Shown: positions 1 to 8,139 of the stretch, one piece after another
How positions within the stretch are numbered: position 1 is the stretch's first letter
How the letters are laid out: each line of letters begins with the position of its first letter
NCBI GenBank assembly: GCA_015522385.1
Contig: WAMJ01000305.1
Location: 1 to 20,162 of the forward strand
From: Candidatus Heimdallarchaeota archaeon
GTDB taxonomy: Archaea; Asgardarchaeota; Heimdallarchaeia; Heimdallarchaeales; Kariarchaeaceae
Direction: 5' to 3'
Length of the DNA stretch: 20,162 bases
The notes under the pieces: model-generated
Seen by the model: only the letters and a program-made list of their open reading frames with translations
Told to the model about the DNA's origin: nothing
Database searches by the model: none
Translations under genes and position numbers: made by a program

Positions 1-685
1 GGAAGAGGTCCCCCACTGCACCTTGATTTATTTCCTCGACCTTTATGAAATAACTGTAGAGGATCATTCTCAGGATATGGATATCCTCTTGAGTGGGAAG
101 ATGATCGTTCAAAGTAACAATGTACCTCAATCCTTCTATGAGCAGTCCGAGCAGGGAGGGCTTGGTTCCATCAAGGAGGTCGATGAAGATCTGTAGCCAA
201 ACTTTGAGATTGTCGTAGTTCGGGAGATTGGAACCACAGATGTACAAATCTATATCCTGATTCGACGATTGTAGCTTGTCGATCACGGGATCATGTAGCG
301 GATCGACATTGTCAAAATTCACCCTGACCTCAATGCTTTTGATGCTCATAATGAGCTTCAACCTCATATCCCCGACACATTGGTCAACAAGTATCTCTGG
401 GAAGTCAGATTTGGGCTTTGCCTTAGCCATAGGTATTCCGAGACTAGACTCCTGAACCGTAATAGAAGGTAGTTTGACGTAGTCCATCCCCCTAACATTG
501 AGGTCGTTGTCTACCCGGATATTACAGACTCCCAGAATGCCATTCTCACATCTATGGATATCTGAGTATAGAACTAGTCCGTTGGATAATCTGCTCACAC
601 GTTTTCGATGCTTCTCAACGTCGAAGACATATCTTCTCTGTTGATTGCAGGTTGGACAGATGTAGTTCGAGTAGCCTTTCGACAC
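1..685 (-). CDS. Zinc-ribbon protein, C-terminus cut by window edge
   Basis: A reading frame of 228 codons without a stop runs from a GTG at 683-685 to the left edge, so the C-terminus is missing. The protein begins MSKGYSNYICPTCNQQRRYV: C10-x2-C13 sits right at the N-terminus, and a second set H44, C46 and C54 (in HRCENGILGVC) follows, so a zinc-binding ribbon in the first ~55 residues is likely. The rest is a mixed alpha/beta soluble sequence with no membrane segment; around residues 100-125 it reads VDQCVGDMRLKLIMSIKSIE. The GTG start is chosen because the CPxC motif follows closely, an in-frame TAG lies four codons upstream of the adjacent sequence, and a TTTAAG box is placed about 27 nt upstream (711-716). 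I do not recognise the family; a role in sensing or binding is only a guess from the zinc ribbon. It is divergent from the membrane protein at 811. Confidence 0.75.
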   Translation of the reverse strand, partial: MSKGYSNYICPTCNQQRRYVFDVEKHRKRVSRLSNGLVLYSDIHRCENGILGVCNIRVDNDLNVRGMDYVKLPSITVQESSLGIPMAKAKPKSDFPEILVDQCVGDMRLKLIMSIKSIEVRVNFDNVDPLHDPVIDKLQSSNQDIDLYICGSNLPNYDNLKVWLQIFIDLLDGTKPSLLGLLIEGLRYIVTLNDHLPTQEDIHILRMILYSYFIKVEEINQGAVGDLF

Positions 686-710
686 TGTATGATATTTTAC
701 TTTCTAGCTC

Positions 711-716
711 TTAAAT
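711..716 (-). promoter_or_regulatory. TATA-like box of the zinc-ribbon gene
   Basis: Read on the minus strand, TTTAAG lies 26-31 nt upstream of the GTG at 685. That is the spacing expected for an archaeal TATA box serving a leaderless transcript. The same hexamer occurs at the same distance before the genes at 3369 and 8140. Confidence 0.5.
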
Positions 717-776
717 TCTTTGAGGAAAGGGGGAAAAACCTGTCAACTAATTAATTCTTGAATGGAGTAACGAATG

Positions 777-786
777 ATAAAAATAG
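777..786 (+). promoter_or_regulatory. TATA-like box deciding the start of the GT-C-like gene
   Basis: GATAAAAATAG, 25-34 nt before the ATG at 811, fits a TATA box giving a leaderless mRNA that begins at that ATG. It argues against the TTG at 787, which would lie upstream of the predicted transcription start. Confidence 0.45.
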
Positions 787-810
787 TTGGCGAATTCCAT
801 CAGGTTACAC

Positions 811-3339
811 ATGGGTAGATTATCCACTATTGTCGAGTATGTAACCGAGGTTCCTCCCGATGTAAAACCGAAGAAGGACATGAGACAAGATCTGTTGACC
901 GACTTCATCTTTGCTCTGGCTCTCTTCGGTATTGGTTTCTGGTTTCGATTCGTCGTCTACGACTGGTTCTTCCAGAACTTCTCGGATCAGTTCTACATCA
1001 CAGTCAGTCAATCCAATTGGCTAACAGACCTTCTTGGATGGCAGGAGGGGAAGACCTATCCCACTGAAGGGTACTTTGATCTTCGCGCATATTACTACCC
1101 ATACGTGGAGAATTATGTCGATGGTTGGAACCCATATACCGGGAGCAGAGTACAGGGAGACAGTATCGGGGGTTACGTCTACGGTCCCTTTTACATCATG
1201 TTGATCTCGTGGGGCACTATGTTCTGGGGGATCAGCTCCCACGACTCGGTTATGATCTCAAACCTTGCATTCGACGCATTGTCTGGCGTCATGATCTACA
1301 TCTTGGCCAAGAGGTCCACGGGGAATATCAACGCTTTCATCATCGCAAGCATGTACTCGTTCTCACCCGTTGTACTGTACTATTTTGACATAAAGTTGCT
1401 CAATACCCCCCACATGACCTTCTTTACTCTGGTGTTCATCTGGTGCTACCTTGAGCACCATGATACCTCCGCGATATTCTTCCTCACTTTCGGAGCCCTC
1501 ATCAAGCAGTTCCCGCTGATATATGCTATGCCAGTTCTCATGCTCTATGTTAGACGGTATGGATGGATCAAGGCGATTAGGTTCTTCTTCCTCCTGATCT
1601 TCTTCTTTCTCTTGCTCTCATTCCCGTATATAGTCCTCACACCTGATGAGTACATAGCCAAGTTCCTCGTGGGTGGAAGAGCCAAGACCGAACTGCTAAC
1701 CTTGGAAGAGGCAAATGATCCAGCGCGAGCGGGATCTACCGCCAACCTAGTATTTGGCTCGTACTTTACTCCAGAGGACACTGTTCTAGACAAGATTATG
1801 TTTGATCTCGTTAACAGCCACATCCTGTTTATAGTCACTCTGTTCACGATCTCGTGGTTCGCCTTCAGCTCGTACCGAATCCTCGAGACCCGTACAGTAC
1901 TCTACTACAGGTTTTTCGCAGCGTTCCAGTTCCTCGCTCATGGGACCATCGCAAGAGGGATCTTCAAATACTACGATGCATATCTAATGTCGCTACTGCT
2001 CCTCGCGTTCGTCCCTGATCGGAGACCAAGCTCACTAAACATCAGGCTCGGGCAGGTGATTAAACGGGCATTTCATACTGTGGTCTCTCCGAAGTATCGC
2101 GCCAAGGACGTCTCATGGCAGTATTGGCTAATTGTACTCCTTACTGTAGTTTCCACGTTTGGACTATTCTACACGACATACTGGGGGCTCTCTCTCTTTC
2201 TCGATCAGAGCAACATCAGGTTGTTCTGGACGATCATCATATCTTTCGCCTTTGGGATGATCGTAGTAAAATCCTCCAAGGATCCGTACATAGAGGAGGA
2301 CACATCCACCGTCCTTTCTAGTGATGAGACAAGGAAGGAGGTAACCTCTATGATATCTAGGCTCTCCTCAAAGCAGGTAGATGACCCAACGAAGGAGTCC
2401 TATCCGTTGTTCCTCTTTCACCTCCTCTCTGGTATTATCGCGATAGGTCTTATTGTCTACGTCTTCAATTCCATATACTCAATATTCTTCTCATCCCCTG
2501 ATGTCCTTCTGGGAAGCATGGCTACGATCTTCTTCGCTGTATTTCTAGGCATAGGTGCCAGTGTCTCAATGGTCAAGGACAAATGGACGAATATTGAGCT
2601 TGGAGTCTTCGTTCTTTCGTTCATGGCGCTAAGATTCAGGGTGTTTGTAAGCTACCTATATTCGGAATACTTTATCTTTGGGCTACCCGTGGAAACCATC
2701 GTATCCACAATTGTAAGCTTGGGTTATTCTCTTACACTGGGTTATATAGCCCTTATCCTACGGAAACTCTACCGTGAGAACCTTGAGATGCAAACCACTT
2801 TCAGCACGGATTACAGGGAATTCCTCACTCTACAGGATAAATACAACAAGAAGGTCAAACGATATGTTGACAACATCGTACTATACATCTTCATGTACCC
2901 TATGCTTTTCGTGCTTGACAGAGCCGCTGTGTTATTCTTCCAACCTGCTCCTGAGAAATATCCCCGATTCGTCGTCTCTATCATCATCATCCTGAACTCA
3001 GTATGGTATCTGTCCAGAGCTGTCACGTGGTTTAGAAAAGAGGAGAGGAACAACCTCATCACCTTCGAGCTCTACACCTTCCTACTGGATACAACCTTCT
3101 TACTTGTCGGTTTCTGGTTCTTCTTCAAGATCAATTGGATGATTCTAAATATCCATCGGCTCTTGGGACCAACTCTAATCTTTGCAGTAGGAATCATCCT
3201 CTTGGGGATGATGGGGATGGAGTATTGGTCATCTGTATACAGATTCCCAAAACGAATTCTGAATACATTGTGGAACAGCGAGAAGTCGGGTCACACTTTG
3301 CCCCAGAAAGCTCTACCCAATAAGTTTGAATCTAAGTAA
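811..3339 (+). CDS. Large polytopic membrane protein, GT-C glycosyltransferase-like
   Basis: This protein has 842 residues from ATG 811 and roughly 18-20 hydrophobic segments. The N-terminal half looks like a GT-C fold enzyme (mannosyltransferase/GT87 or PMT-like), which moves sugars from lipid-phosphate donors on the outer face of the membrane. After TM1 (about 31-50) comes a long outside loop with acidic D90 in FDLRAYYYPY, then GWNPYTG and GGYVYGPFY (about 105-128), the usual loop-1 pattern of a catalytic Asp followed by PY and YxP-type motifs. Later the sequence FKYYDAYLMSLLLLAF also recalls this class. The C-terminal half (from about 430) adds many more TMs, interrupted by a charged cytoplasmic linker near 500-540; I do not recognise it, and it makes the protein longer than usual GT-C enzymes. 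The start at 811 is preferred over TTG 787 because of the TATA box. The two-TM protein at 3369 follows after 29 bp. Substrate unknown; the assignment rests on motif pattern only. Confidence 0.6.
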   Translation: MGRLSTIVEYVTEVPPDVKPKKDMRQDLLTDFIFALALFGIGFWFRFVVYDWFFQNFSDQFYITVSQSNWLTDLLGWQEGKTYPTEGYFDLRAYYYPYVENYVDGWNPYTGSRVQGDSIGGYVYGPFYIMLISWGTMFWGISSHDSVMISNLAFDALSGVMIYILAKRSTGNINAFIIASMYSFSPVVLYYFDIKLLNTPHMTFFTLVFIWCYLEHHDTSAIFFLTFGALIKQFPLIYAMPVLMLYVRRYGWIKAIRFFFLLIFFFLLLSFPYIVLTPDEYIAKFLVGGRAKTELLTLEEANDPARAGSTANLVFGSYFTPEDTVLDKIMFDLVNSHILFIVTLFTISWFAFSSYRILETRTVLYYRFFAAFQFLAHGTIARGIFKYYDAYLMSLLLLAFVPDRRPSSLNIRLGQVIKRAFHTVVSPKYRAKDVSWQYWLIVLLTVVSTFGLFYTTYWGLSLFLDQSNIRLFWTIIISFAFGMIVVKSSKDPYIEEDTSTVLSSDETRKEVTSMISRLSSKQVDDPTKESYPLFLFHLLSGIIAIGLIVYVFNSIYSIFFSSPDVLLGSMATIFFAVFLGIGASVSMVKDKWTNIELGVFVLSFMALRFRVFVSYLYSEYFIFGLPVETIVSTIVSLGYSLTLGYIALILRKLYRENLEMQTTFSTDYREFLTLQDKYNKKVKRYVDNIVLYIFMYPMLFVLDRAAVLFFQPAPEKYPRFVVSIIIILNSVWYLSRAVTWFRKEERNNLITFELYTFLLDTTFLLVGFWFFFKINWMILNIHRLLGPTLIFAVGIILLGMMGMEYWSSVYRFPKRILNTLWNSEKSGHTLPQKALPNKFESK

Positions 3340-3340
3340 T

Positions 3341-3346
3341 TTTAAG
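3341..3346 (+). promoter_or_regulatory. TTTAAG TATA-like box before the 3369 gene
   Basis: TTTAAG lies 23-28 nt before the ATG at 3369, only two bases after the upstream stop codon. The downstream gene may therefore have its own leaderless promoter in addition to any readthrough from the membrane protein gene. Confidence 0.5.
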
Positions 3347-3368
3347 TGTTGGAATATTAACAGGCATA

Positions 3369-4289
3369 ATGAAAATAGCTCTCGATAAAGGTTGGCTGTT
3401 TATAATCGGTGGAATCATCATTTTTATTATAATCGGGACCTCTCAGGTTTTGACTGTTCAACAACAGATTAGTGATGAGTGGATCTATGACGAAAAAATA
3501 TCTTCATACGTAATTGTCGATGGTCTAACGTATCGATCACAGACTGAACTAGAATACGTGATCTCGAATTACAACTCTATCCAAACCAATGAATTGCTTA
3601 ATAGTCTATACAATCAGACCTTTGTGAACTACACACGATTGGATCTAAAGACAGGTTCGGAAGTTCAAATCAGTCAGGAGCTAAAGTACAGCAATATCGA
3701 TTTTAAACTCAACGATCTGGAGAATGGTACTCTGGGTACTGTCGATATAGACATTAGTCTATTTAGATTACCAAAGAAGATTGGATATCCTTGGGTAACT
3801 CCAGACGAGAGAGAACTAGTTGATCAGCATCTCTTTGACAGATGGAATGTGATCTCAAATGCAACTTTCTTCCGGTCAAACCTTGGCTACTATGAAGTCA
3901 TTAGTCTTGGTGGAAAGCTACAGAAGGTTAGAACAAATCTGGAAATCGTCACCAACACAGATCCAAGCACAGGACGGGTACTGAGAACATCAGTTCACAT
4001 CGTGAGAAGGACACTCGACCAGATAATTGTCTCAGAGTACAACCGGCAGATCTATGAAAAGACCTTCTACGGACGTGTACTTCTATCCCTAGACAAACCA
4101 GGGTTGGAGACACCGCTTCTAATCTTTGGTCTCTTGTCTGCAGCTATTCTTATGGGCAAGTCCATCAATGCATACAGGGCAGATAAATTTAGGTTCGCGG
4201 CAATCATCTTCGGTCGACAGTTCGGGACCCTTGAACTCAATGAAGTGGAAGAGGAGTCTCCATCTGTAGAAGAGGAAGAATCACAATAA
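3369..4289 (+). CDS. Two-TM envelope protein with acidic cytoplasmic tail, unknown function
   Basis: 306 residues. An N-terminal hydrophobic helix (about 9-29, FIIGGIIIFIIIGTSQVL) acts as signal anchor. It is followed by about 215 residues of predicted beta-rich extracytoplasmic domain with several N-x-S/T sequons (for example NQT, NYT, NGT, NAT), then a second TM near 248-266 (LLIFGLLSAAILMG) and a short basic then strongly acidic tail (EVEEESPSVEEEESQ). Both ends should be cytoplasmic. It sits 29 bp after the GT-C-like gene on the same strand, which suggests a shared envelope role, but a separate TTTAAG box is present. I do not recognise the family. Its 3' end overlaps the convergent winged-helix gene by 9 bp (4281-4289). 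Confidence 0.75.
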   Translation: MKIALDKGWLFIIGGIIIFIIIGTSQVLTVQQQISDEWIYDEKISSYVIVDGLTYRSQTELEYVISNYNSIQTNELLNSLYNQTFVNYTRLDLKTGSEVQISQELKYSNIDFKLNDLENGTLGTVDIDISLFRLPKKIGYPWVTPDERELVDQHLFDRWNVISNATFFRSNLGYYEVISLGGKLQKVRTNLEIVTNTDPSTGRVLRTSVHIVRRTLDQIIVSEYNRQIYEKTFYGRVLLSLDKPGLETPLLIFGLLSAAILMGKSINAYRADKFRFAAIIFGRQFGTLELNEVEEESPSVEEEESQ

Positions 4290-4883
4290 TTGCGCTGCGA
4301 GGGAGAATGTGGCATAGTTTACCAATCCCTCATCACTTCCGAATCCAACAATAAGTGTGCCCTCTGCTCTGACATCGTCCTCGATCCGTTCTGGTAGATC
4401 GAAGAGAATCTTGTCCTCTGGGAAGACGAATGAGTCAGAGGCATTGTCCCACACCACAATAACGGCGCCTTTTGCCCCATTTCTGACCATCTCGTCCCTC
4501 ATCTCAAGGGTCGATTTGCTCAATTCGGAGACATCGTGGAGGTGAGCGATACAGAAAGAGTCAAAATCTCCGATTCTCACCTTGAGCTCGTCATCGGTCA
4601 GAGAGAACAAGAAAGAAACCTTCTTCCTCATACGTTTGATCTTGGATCTCCCCTTTTCTGTGAGAGATGTTCCCTTTCTCCCGGAAGATTTACCTTCTGT
4701 ATACACCAATTTCTTGGCCCTCAAGCCATCGAGTATTGATCTGACTCTTGATTCGGACAGACCTGTTCGCTCACTTATGGTGTACCTTCCCATGGAACCG
4801 TCGTAGAGGATATTCAAGATGAGGAGATCGCAGATGTCACTACCCGTATTCACTAGTTCGACCTCCGGTGTACATACACCCAT
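4281..4883 (-). CDS. Winged-helix transcriptional regulator, DUF4443-like C-terminal domain
   Basis: 200 residues. Residues about 15-75 form a winged helix-turn-helix: ISERTGLSESRVRSILDGLR is the recognition region, followed by the wing with GRKGTSLTEKGRSKI. The C-terminal part (about 85-200) has a compact alpha/beta pattern with HLHDVSELSKSTLEMRDEMVRNGAKGAVIVVW; it resembles the archaeal DUF4443 ligand-like domain as I remember it, which I cannot verify. A likely role is a DNA-binding regulator responding to a small molecule. It lies 48 bp downstream of fhs on the same strand, so it may be co-transcribed, although an AATATATC element sits before the start. Only 12-17 nt separate that box from the ATG, so initiation at a codon a little downstream (GTG at 4877, codon 3) cannot be excluded. 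The 3' end overlaps the convergent gene. Confidence 0.75.
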   Translation of the reverse strand: MGVCTPEVELVNTGSDICDLLILNILYDGSMGRYTISERTGLSESRVRSILDGLRAKKLVYTEGKSSGRKGTSLTEKGRSKIKRMRKKVSFLFSLTDDELKVRIGDFDSFCIAHLHDVSELSKSTLEMRDEMVRNGAKGAVIVVWDNASDSFVFPEDKILFDLPERIEDDVRAEGTLIVGFGSDEGLVNYATFSLAAQLL

Positions 4884-4931
4884 TTCTGAACAGGGATATA
4901 TTGAGGTTTTTGCTGAATTTCACTAAAGTGA

Positions 4932-6623
4932 TTAGAACAGACCTGTTATCTTCCCACTCTCATCGATGTCAATGTTCTCTGCCGCAGGGACTACTGGTAG
5001 ACCAGGCATTGTTAGCATCTTCCCAACTATTGGGTAGATGAATCCGGCTCCAGCACTGATCCTGACGTCTGCTAGTGTTATGGAGAATCCCTTGGGAGCA
5101 CCAAGTAGTTTGGGATTGTCAGAGAGACTGAGGTGGGTCTTGGCCATGCAGATTGGGAGATCATTGTAACCATCTTTTTTCAGCAGGTCAAGTTTAGCCT
5201 GTACCTTGGGAGGAATTATTACACCATCTGCACCGTATATTATTCGAGCTATCTTATTGATTTTCTCCTCAATTGGCTCGTTGGTGTCGTAGATAAAGTG
5301 AGGCTCCTTCTTTTCACGGTTCTCCACAATCTCCACGAGCTTCTTCGCAACGTCAATAGTTCCTTCTCCTCCCTTGGCCACTCCCTCTGAAACTGCGAAG
5401 CCACTTGCCCCGGTGTAAGGAACGGTCTTTCTTACGAGATCAATCTCCGCCTCAGTATCCGTCTCAAATTTATTCAGGACAACCAGAACAGGTGTGTCGA
5501 AAGCGAGGATATTCGAGACGTGCTTCTCAAGGTTTCTCAACCCCTCTTTAACCGCTTGGAGATTTTCCTCCTTCAATTTCTCCTTATCGTAGGGCATACC
5601 TCCGTGCATCTTCAGAGCCTTGATTGTAGTGACAAGTATTGCTGCATCGGGGAACATACCAGATTGTCTACACTTGATATCAAAGAACTTCTCAGCTCCA
5701 AGGTCTGATCCGAACCCAGCTTCAGTCACGACGTAGTCAGCGAGGTGTATAGCGAGGTTGTCACCTATGATCGAGCTGCACCCATGAGCGATGTTACCAA
5801 ATGGTCCTGTGTGCATAATGCATGCTTGGCCCTCGGTGGTCTGAACCAGATTAGGCTTTAGAGCATACTTGAGAAGAGCTGCCATGGCTCCGTTTGCCTT
5901 GATGTCCTTGGCAGTCACGATATTTCCCTTGATATCGCGTCCGAGGACAATCCTTCCAAGTCTCTCCTTTAGATCAGGTAGGTCCTTCGCCAGTGCCATA
6001 ATTGCCATGATCTCGGATGCTGCTGTGATGTCGAAACCCGAAGAACGGGTCACCCCGTTAAGCGACGAGTCACCGAGACCCACTACGATTTCACGGAGAG
6101 CCCTGTCGTTCATGTCCATCACCCTTCGCCACTGGATTGTTGAGATGTCAAAGAGTGGCTCCTTCCTCCTGAAGATGTGGTTGTCAAGCATTGCCGCGAG
6201 CAGATTATGAGCGGATTCAATTCTCGAGAAGTCACCAGATAGACCGAGGTTGATCTCCTCCATTGGAAGTACCTGAGAGTACCCCGCCCCAGCAGCACCT
6301 CCTTTGATCCCAAAGACGGGACCAAGTGAAGGTTGCCTCAGAGTGACGACAACGCTCTTTCCTATCTTGGACAGACCTTGGGTCACACCGATGGAGGTTG
6401 TGGTCTTCCCCTCACCCGCAGGTGTGGGAGATGTAGCAGTGACGAGGATGTATTTCCCCTTCGGTCTCTGCCTAATCTCCTTCTCTCGTTCAGGTGTAAG
6501 GCTGATCTTGCCAATATATTTCCCGTACATCTCAATGTCGTCTTCGGTCAGACCAATCGTGGCAGCTATCTCCTTTACTGGGCGTAGTTCTGCCTCCTGC
6601 GCAATCTCCAAACTAGATTTCAT
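4932..6623 (-). CDS. fhs: Formate--tetrahydrofolate ligase
   Basis: 563 residues, the usual length for this family (about 555-560). The enzyme joins formate to tetrahydrofolate with ATP, giving 10-formyl-THF in the cytoplasm. This is the entry of formate into the methyl branch of the Wood-Ljungdahl pathway and into purine synthesis. The nucleotide loop PTPAGEGKTTTSIG lies at about 67-79, and highly conserved blocks follow: TLRQPSLGPVFGIKGGAAG, LTGDF-like LSGDFSRIESAHNLL, TEAGFGSDLGAEKFFDIKCR and the C-terminal PKGFSITLADVRISAGAGFIYP. No truncation is visible. The ATG at 6623 has an A/T-rich box 22-31 nt upstream. It lies between aspS (91 bp upstream) and the winged-helix gene. Presence of fhs implies a tetrahydrofolate-based rather than only a methanopterin-based C1 pathway in this archaeon (inference). 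Confidence 0.97.
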   Translation of the reverse strand: MKSSLEIAQEAELRPVKEIAATIGLTEDDIEMYGKYIGKISLTPEREKEIRQRPKGKYILVTATSPTPAGEGKTTTSIGVTQGLSKIGKSVVVTLRQPSLGPVFGIKGGAAGAGYSQVLPMEEINLGLSGDFSRIESAHNLLAAMLDNHIFRRKEPLFDISTIQWRRVMDMNDRALREIVVGLGDSSLNGVTRSSGFDITAASEIMAIMALAKDLPDLKERLGRIVLGRDIKGNIVTAKDIKANGAMAALLKYALKPNLVQTTEGQACIMHTGPFGNIAHGCSSIIGDNLAIHLADYVVTEAGFGSDLGAEKFFDIKCRQSGMFPDAAILVTTIKALKMHGGMPYDKEKLKEENLQAVKEGLRNLEKHVSNILAFDTPVLVVLNKFETDTEAEIDLVRKTVPYTGASGFAVSEGVAKGGEGTIDVAKKLVEIVENREKKEPHFIYDTNEPIEEKINKIARIIYGADGVIIPPKVQAKLDLLKKDGYNDLPICMAKTHLSLSDNPKLLGAPKGFSITLADVRISAGAGFIYPIVGKMLTMPGLPVVPAAENIDIDESGKITGLF

Positions 6624-6644
6624 ATCGCGTTATTACAGCTAGCG

Positions 6645-6654
6645 AGATAATAAA
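6645..6654 (-). promoter_or_regulatory. TATA-like box before fhs
   Basis: Minus-strand CTTTATTATC lies 22-31 nt upstream of the fhs ATG at 6623, the normal archaeal position. It suggests that fhs has its own promoter rather than depending on aspS. Confidence 0.4.
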
Positions 6655-6714
6655 GGATAACGGATGATTACAAGAATAGATTCTATATTTGTTATGTAAT
6701 GTCGCTCTATTCCA

Positions 6715-8007
6715 CTATGGTGCCAGTCTATCTACAGTCCTCGGAAAAGCGACGACCTCCTGTACGTCAGGAGCATCTAACAGGGTGACTAACAATCGCT
6801 CAATACCCATTCCAAATCCAGCGTGGGGAGCACAACCATAGCGGAAGAAGTCGAGGTATGACTTGAAGTTTTCGGGCTCAAGACCTTTGTCCTTCAAGTT
6901 CTCCACCAGCATGTCGTAGCGATTCTCCCTCCAAGCACCAGATGTGAGCTCAATCTTGTAGATGAGGTCGAATGCATGAGCCTTCTTTGGCTCTCCGTCG
7001 ACTCCACGAACGTAGAACTTGGCGACGGTCTTGGGGAACTGGTAGACGAAGAACGGTTCGCCCACAAGTTTGGCAAGAGTTCTCTCCTGCTCGGTGCTGA
7101 AGTCTTCTCCCCACTCCATCTCCGTGCCAGCATCGTTCAGTATCTTAACTGCCTCGTCATATGAGATCCTCCGAAACGGAACCTTAATCTCCTCGACCTC
7201 GGTCTCCAGCAATTCTAGTTCCTTCTTGTGCTTACGCAGCGTGTCAGCTGCAACCTTGACTATTCCCTCCGCTATAGGCCAAACATCCTCTTCTGTGGCA
7301 AACGGGATCTCGACATCGAGCCCGGTGAATTCTGCAAGGTGCCTCCTGGTCCTGCTCTTCTCCGCTCTGAAATAAGGTGTGATCTCAAAGTACTTCGTAC
7401 CGGTATTCCCGGCTATGGCCTGCTTGTGGAGTTGTGGGGACATGGCAAGGAAAGCATTCTTCCCGTACCAGTCAACAGCGAAAACCTCTGCTCCTCCCTC
7501 CGAAGATTGTCCCAAAACCTTGGGTGTGTGCCAGTAGGTGAATCCCTGTTCGTGCATGTAGTTGGTGATTGCAAAGATCACCTCCGACCTTAGCTTGTGG
7601 TAAGCAAGACTCTTCGGGTTCCTGAGATCCAAAATTCTCCAGTCAAATCGGGTGTCCTTCTTGGTGTCGATGAAATCTGCAAAGGGATCAAATGGTAGAG
7701 GGGTTTCGGAAGGAGAGAGGATCTCAACCTCGGTGGGATTGATCTCTGCTCCTCCGGGTGCTTCCTTGTGCGCCTTGACCAGACCCTTCACAGCAATGCA
7801 CGACTCCCGTGTTACATGTGAAAGAATTTCGAATATTTCCGGTGCCTTGGGTTTAAAGCAGGTAATCTGTACGGTTCCGTAGGAGTCACGGAGAACGAGG
7901 AAGAGTAACTTCCCCTTGACACGCACCGCTTGAACCCATCCTCCGATACAGACCTCTTTACCATCTATATTAGGAGATATCATTACAGTCGTATGACTGA
8001 GCTTCAT
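6715..8007 (-). CDS. aspS: Aspartyl-tRNA synthetase, archaeal type
   Basis: 430 residues from ATG 8007; a GTG one codon earlier is also open. The N-terminus aligns in length with my memory of Thermococcus AspRS up to the conserved GGW, supporting this start. It has an N-terminal OB anticodon-binding domain (about 1-105) and a class II catalytic domain. Class II motif 2 is FRAEKSRTRRHLAEF (about 213-227) and motif 3 is GFGMGIERL (about 397-405). The bacterial insertion domain is absent, as in archaeal and eukaryotic enzymes. The enzyme charges tRNA-Asp in the cytoplasm. The loop residues that set tRNA-Asp versus tRNA-Asn choice appear to be Gln26 and Pro84; the Pro resembles non-discriminating enzymes, but Gln26 does not match the Trp/His pair described in the literature, so specificity is unresolved. 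A/T-rich box at 8029-8041. Confidence 0.96.
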   Translation of the reverse strand: MKLSHTTVMISPNIDGKEVCIGGWVQAVRVKGKLLFLVLRDSYGTVQITCFKPKAPEIFEILSHVTRESCIAVKGLVKAHKEAPGGAEINPTEVEILSPSETPLPFDPFADFIDTKKDTRFDWRILDLRNPKSLAYHKLRSEVIFAITNYMHEQGFTYWHTPKVLGQSSEGGAEVFAVDWYGKNAFLAMSPQLHKQAIAGNTGTKYFEITPYFRAEKSRTRRHLAEFTGLDVEIPFATEEDVWPIAEGIVKVAADTLRKHKKELELLETEVEEIKVPFRRISYDEAVKILNDAGTEMEWGEDFSTEQERTLAKLVGEPFFVYQFPKTVAKFYVRGVDGEPKKAHAFDLIYKIELTSGAWRENRYDMLVENLKDKGLEPENFKSYLDFFRYGCAPHAGFGMGIERLLVTLLDAPDVQEVVAFPRTVDRLAP

Positions 8008-8028
8008 CACAGACTCAACTCAAAGAGG

Positions 8029-8041
8029 GATTATTTTAACT
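8029..8041 (-). promoter_or_regulatory. TATA-like box before aspS
   Basis: Minus-strand AAGTTAAAATAAT lies 22-34 nt upstream of ATG 8007. There is no Shine-Dalgarno sequence next to the start, in line with a leaderless or very short leader. Confidence 0.4.
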
Positions 8042-8110
8042 TAATCTATCATATTCTCCAAAATTGTGGCATTAACTATCTGGACACTCGATTTGAAGCA
8101 TGCCTGAAGA

Positions 8111-8116
8111 TTTAAG
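8111..8116 (+). promoter_or_regulatory. TTTAAG TATA-like box before the rhomboid gene
   Basis: TTTAAG lies 24-29 nt before ATG 8140, repeating the spacing seen at 3341 and 711. It is followed by a second A/T-rich stretch (AATTTAAAC) that could also position TBP. Confidence 0.5.
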
Positions 8117-8139
8117 AATTTAAACACTACATCTTCTCT

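Noticed and set aside
787..810. TTG start at 787 for the GT-C-like gene
   Set aside because: It would place the start at or before the predicted transcription start set by the A/T box at 777-786; ATG 811 is a normal start with correct spacing.
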